NCBI GenBank assembly: GCA_023420085.1
Contig: JAEZWQ010000025.1
Span: 1 to 64,000 of the forward strand
From: Bacillota bacterium
GTDB lineage: Bacteria > Bacillota > Clostridia > Lachnospirales > Lachnospiraceae
Length of the DNA: 64,000 nucleotides
Reading direction: 5' to 3'
Shown: one piece after another, positions 62,926 to 64,000 of the stretch
How positions within the stretch are numbered: position 1 is the stretch's first letter
How the letters are laid out: each line of letters opens with the position of its first letter
Notes under the pieces: model-generated
Databases searched by the model: none
What the model was told of the DNA's origin: nothing
The model's input: only the letters and a program-made list of their open reading frames with translations
Position numbers and translations under genes: made by a program

Positions 62926-64000
62926 TGAAAACACCACGTTCGGAGAGACTTCATATAGGCATAATTGGAAAGAGAAATGCTGGTAAAAGTTCACTTCTTA
63001 ATTTAATTTCTGGACAAAATTCATCTATAGTATCTGATGTTGCTGGTACTACCACGGACCCTGTCTATAAAACTATGGAATTAAATAAAATAGGTCCAGT
63101 AGTATTTATTGATACGGCAGGATTTGATGATGTTGGTCCACTTGGTGAACTAAGGAATAAAAAAACGGATAAAGCTATTAGTAAATGTGATTGCCTAATC
63201 CATGTTTTGTCTGAAAATGATGATATTAAAGAGTATGATGTTCCAATAATATATGTGGTGTCTAAGATGGACACGCAGGAAGGTAAGGAAGTATTTGAGA
63301 AATTTAAAAACTTATCTCCTATACCAGTAAGTATAAATAATGAAAACATTAAATATATATTGATTGATGAAATATATAAAAAACTAGGCGAAAGAAAAGA
63401 AATTACAATCACTAGAAATTTAACAAAACATGGGGATACAGTGCTTTTAGTGATGCCGCAAGATATTCAAGCTCCAAAGGGAAGGCTTATTCTACCGCAG
63501 GTACAAACAATTAGAGAACTATTAGATAAAAAAACAATAGTAATATGTGCGACAAATGATAATTTTATAGAAGCATTAAATTCATTATCTAAATCACCTG
63601 ATTTAATAATAACGGATAGCCAGTGCTTTAAATATGTATATGACAATAAGCCTAAAAATTCACCAGTTACAAGCTTTTCAGTACTGTTCTCTGCATACAA
63701 AGGAGATATCAACTATTTTATTGAATCTGTTAAAGTTATAGAAAGATTGACTGAGAATTCAAAGATATTGATTGCAGAAGCGTGTACACATCCACCATTA
63801 TCAGAAGATATAGGTAGAGTTAAGATACCAGCCATGTTAAGAAAAAAATTTGGAGACATAAAAATTGATTTTACACGTGGTGATGATTTTGAAAATATAC
63901 AAGACTATGATCTAATAATACAGTGTGGATCTTGTATGTTTAATAGACAAAATGTGATGTCTAGAGTGAATAATGCTAAACAAAATTCTATACCGATGAC
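62925..64000 (+). CDS. hydF: [FeFe] hydrogenase maturase HydF (C-terminus cut by window edge)
   Basis: The first 358 residues of the GTPase scaffold that delivers the 2Fe subcluster to the hydrogenase. The GTPase domain has G1 GKRNAGKSS near 15, G3 DTAG near 59 and a variant G4 SKMD near 107 in place of NKxD. The cluster-binding domain shows EACTHPP near 286 and CGSC near 338 (the C-x-H...C-x2-C set). Its ATG shares the last A of the hydG stop. Only a few dozen residues should be missing. Confidence 0.95.
   Translation, partial: MKTPRSERLHIGIIGKRNAGKSSLLNLISGQNSSIVSDVAGTTTDPVYKTMELNKIGPVVFIDTAGFDDVGPLGELRNKKTDKAISKCDCLIHVLSENDDIKEYDVPIIYVVSKMDTQEGKEVFEKFKNLSPIPVSINNENIKYILIDEIYKKLGERKEITITRNLTKHGDTVLLVMPQDIQAPKGRLILPQVQTIRELLDKKTIVICATNDNFIEALNSLSKSPDLIITDSQCFKYVYDNKPKNSPVTSFSVLFSAYKGDINYFIESVKVIERLTENSKILIAEACTHPPLSEDIGRVKIPAMLRKKFGDIKIDFTRGDDFENIQDYDLIIQCGSCMFNRQNVMSRVNNAKQNSIPM

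Noticed and set aside
1..64000. tRNA, rRNA, CRISPR arrays and prophage genes
   Set aside because: None could be recognised; repeats seen are hairpins or element ends without regular spacing.

Overview
The window is a chromosomal segment of a low-GC, strictly fermentative Firmicute, most likely a member of the Clostridia. The evidence is the strong AT bias with AGA/ATA-rich codons, the Gram-positive gene order around tilS-hpt-ftsH and holB-ricT-trmN6-rsmI-metG-tatD-ksgA, a T-box leader, Fur-family and LytTR regulators, and a complete [FeFe]-hydrogenase maturation set. I cannot assign a genus from the sequence alone. The genes shown are nearly all vertically inherited core or metabolic genes; one clearly foreign-looking insertion lies behind pnp.

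Layout. 1-1634 (minus): a NUDIX hydrolase cut by the window edge, then a ccdA/tlpA-type extracytoplasmic thiol-redox pair. 1774-4715 (plus): a tryptophan-specific T-box leader controlling a three-gene ABC importer (trpXYZ type). 4770-9412 (minus): asnS, an SbcD/SbcC-like (YhaO/YhaN-like) pair and a DMT exporter. 9463-20344 (plus): L,D-transpeptidase, a divIC-like gene, tilS, hpt, ftsH, a neopullulanase, murA, rpsO and pnp. 20345-22790: a disturbed region holding an ABC exporter with atypical codon use, a 247-bp MITE-like element and a split duplicated hairpin. 22791-29371: lipoproteins, a LysR regulator with a monomeric [FeFe] hydrogenase, and an AgrC/AgrA-like two-component system next to its probable target lipoprotein. 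29622-40724 (plus): a CapD-like sugar-nucleotide enzyme and the information-processing cluster from a guanylate-kinase-like gene to ksgA. 41044-48107: Fe-alcohol dehydrogenase, ZinT lipoprotein, pgi, a PerR-like repressor, a K+/H+ antiporter and a GT2 synthase, the last two apparently leaderless. 48117-57000: ileS, glgP, a GIY-YIG protein, a parvulin-like lipid-exposed isomerase and recJ. 57029-60066: the molybdate importer modABC behind a classical ModE operator. 60128-64000: a candidate riboswitch or attenuator leader followed by a TM1266-type protein, hydE, hydG and hydF (hydF cut by the window end).

How it fits together. The hydrogenase at 23.5-25.0 kb would dispose of fermentation electrons as H2, and its active-site cluster would be built by the HydE/G/F proteins at 60-64 kb. 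Glycogen phosphorylase, neopullulanase, Pgi and GlmM link storage or malto-oligosaccharide use to glycolysis and cell-wall precursors, with MurA and the L,D-transpeptidase downstream.

Most noteworthy: (1) the hydrogenase-maturation leader, in which a 5' stem and the terminator loop compete for the same strand, giving textbook riboswitch logic with no aptamer class that I recognise; (2) a molybdate permease with a secreted Cna-B/SdrB-like domain fused to its N-terminus; (3) the ABC-exporter insertion at the pnp hairpin with MITE-like ends; (4) a miniature membrane-anchored SbcC-like ATPase; (5) a pair of probable leaderless genes. All assignments come from reading motifs and gene order; no database search was made.
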